Shown here one piece after another: positions 63,101 through 64,000 of a stretch of 64,000 nt of DNA. Each line of letters begins with the position of its first letter. Within the stretch, counting starts at the first letter, position 1. Under the pieces are notes generated by a model that worked only from the letters and a program-made list of their open reading frames with translations, was not told the DNA's origin and ran no database searches. Source of the DNA: Azadirachta indica (lineage: Eukaryota > Streptophyta > Magnoliopsida > Sapindales > Meliaceae); NCBI GenBank assembly GCA_022749755.1, contig CM040452.1, forward strand, positions 21,408,350-21,472,349. The letters run 5' to 3'. The translations under genes were made by a program, and so were the position numbers.

Positions 63101-63376
63101 TTGGAAATGTCATTGTTTTGGTATGCATTATTACTGTACTGGCTATTTTTTTTTTCTCAATTATTGATATGCTTTTCTACCTGTAATTATTGACTACTAG
63201 TTATTTATGTCTCTGATTCAATTTTAGACAATTTGTGCTTCTACAATGGAAGAGGTGTCTCAATTATATAAGTTTCTCAAGCACTGACAAAAAATTGCCT
63301 GAAATTTCAGTTTTTTGAAATGAATTCTGAGGTTTTGTTGTTATTTGGTGTAGGGGAAGAAACAAAATCCTGAGAA
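60193..63376. other. Divergent intergenic region (TAP46 and coiled-coil gene promoters)
   Basis: The left end (60.2-60.55 kb) is GC-richer and holds the TAP46 promoter, with GCCACGTAAGC and GACACGTGTGC ACGT cores near 60362 and 60481. The middle is AT-rich with no credible gene. The right part (62.3-63.36 kb) probably holds 5' UTR exon(s) and an intron of the coiled-coil gene, whose acceptor GTGTAG lies just upstream of its start codon. Confidence 0.5.
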
Positions 63377-64000
63377 ATGGATGAGAAGAAGGATTCTTGC
63401 TCATATTTGGCTGTTTCTAAGGATATGAGTGATAGCTTGTATTCGATGTATTTCGGTGTTTCTTGTGCTTTTTTTGCTATAAGGCTTTTGTCAGGGTCTG
63501 ATAGGGAAGATACGAAATGGTATGAGTTACATGATAAAATGCTTCAAGGAAGTGCTCAACTCTTGGGTTTGCTTGTGCGGAAAGTGCAGGGAAAAGAAGC
63601 CAATGTGGAGAAATGTAAGCTGATCCAGAAGCTTGAGGCGGCAGAAAGAGAGATTGAAGAGTTGAAGAAACTGAGACGTGAAGATGGCAAAGCAAACGAG
63701 AAAGTTGTTGGTATCTTTGCAGCACAAGAACAGAGCTGGTTGAATGAAAAGAAGAAGCTTCGGCAACAGATTGGAGCTCTTATTAATGAACTGAGGGTTG
63801 TGGAGAAAAATAAGGATCAATCTATTTTGGAATTGAATGAAAAATTGAAGGAAATGGAGCTTTTGGTGCAGTCTAAAGATAGAGAATTGGAGGAAGATGA
63901 ACAGAAGAGGAAGGAGTTGGAAGAAAAGCTAACAAATGCCGAAAACATCACAGGGGAGTTGAGAGAAACTGCAAAGCAAGAAGCTCAAGAGCATGCTAAT
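63377..64000 (+). CDS. Coiled-coil protein of unknown function (N-terminal part, runs off window)
   Basis: 208 codons are visible from the ATG at 63377 to the window end with no stop or intron. The N-terminus MDEKKDSCSYLAVSKDMSDSLYSMYFGVSCAFFAIRLLSG is followed by EDTKWYELHDKMLQGSAQLLGLLVRKVQ, then an almost continuous coiled coil rich in Glu, Lys and Leu from about residue 75 on (KLIQKLEAAEREIEELKKLR and later heptads). The short hydrophobic stretch FGVSCAFFAIRLL is unlikely to be a full membrane span. I do not recognise a named family with confidence; filament-like or trichohyalin-like plant proteins look similar in composition. A 5' UTR intron probably precedes the ATG. Confidence 0.8.
   Translation, partial: MDEKKDSCSYLAVSKDMSDSLYSMYFGVSCAFFAIRLLSGSDREDTKWYELHDKMLQGSAQLLGLLVRKVQGKEANVEKCKLIQKLEAAEREIEELKKLRREDGKANEKVVGIFAAQEQSWLNEKKKLRQQIGALINELRVVEKNKDQSILELNEKLKEMELLVQSKDRELEEDEQKRKELEEKLTNAENITGELRETAKQEAQEHAN

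Overview
This window is nuclear DNA from a flowering plant, almost certainly a eudicot. The non-coding DNA is AT-rich, the genes have many short GT-AG introns, and the proteins are plant-type (phytolongin, IQD, TAP46, DMS3, GMI1, plastid starch synthase). The gene set would fit a woody eudicot such as Citrus, but I cannot establish the species from sequence alone. Ten genes are complete or nearly so and two run off the window edges. Exon boundaries were assigned by hand from splice sites and reading frame. For every complete multi-exon gene the summed coding length is an exact multiple of three. Individual boundaries may still be off by a base.

Left half (1-36.4 kb), all on the minus strand: the N-terminal part of a mitochondrial-type ClpX unfoldase; a 1582-residue WRC/AT-hook/RING/JmjC histone demethylase of the KDM3 (JMJ25-like) class; a small basic protein, tentatively mitoribosomal mS34; DMS3, the RNA-directed DNA methylation factor with an SMC-like hinge; and directly upstream of it GMI1, a SMCHD1-like GHKL-ATPase/hinge protein of DNA repair. 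Three chromatin genes thus sit within about 32 kb in one orientation. DMS3 and the 3' end of GMI1 share exon lengths and intron phases, so they look like an old tandem duplication still preserved side by side.

Right half (37-64 kb): on the plus strand, an IQ67-domain calmodulin-binding protein, a CUE-like coiled-coil protein, soluble starch synthase 1 and a single-exon phytolongin; then TAP46 on the minus strand; then, after a 3-kb divergent spacer, the start of a coiled-coil protein cut by the window end.

Non-coding features include a 762-bp Mutator-like non-autonomous element with an exact 9-bp target duplication and internal 39-bp repeats, a young 115-bp tandem duplication upstream of GMI1, two hAT-like MITE candidates, a diverged tandem duplication downstream of SS1 in which one copy seems to carry one of those MITEs, and two GC-AG introns. 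I saw no rRNA, CRISPR array, viral gene or toxin gene, and recognised no tRNA by eye.
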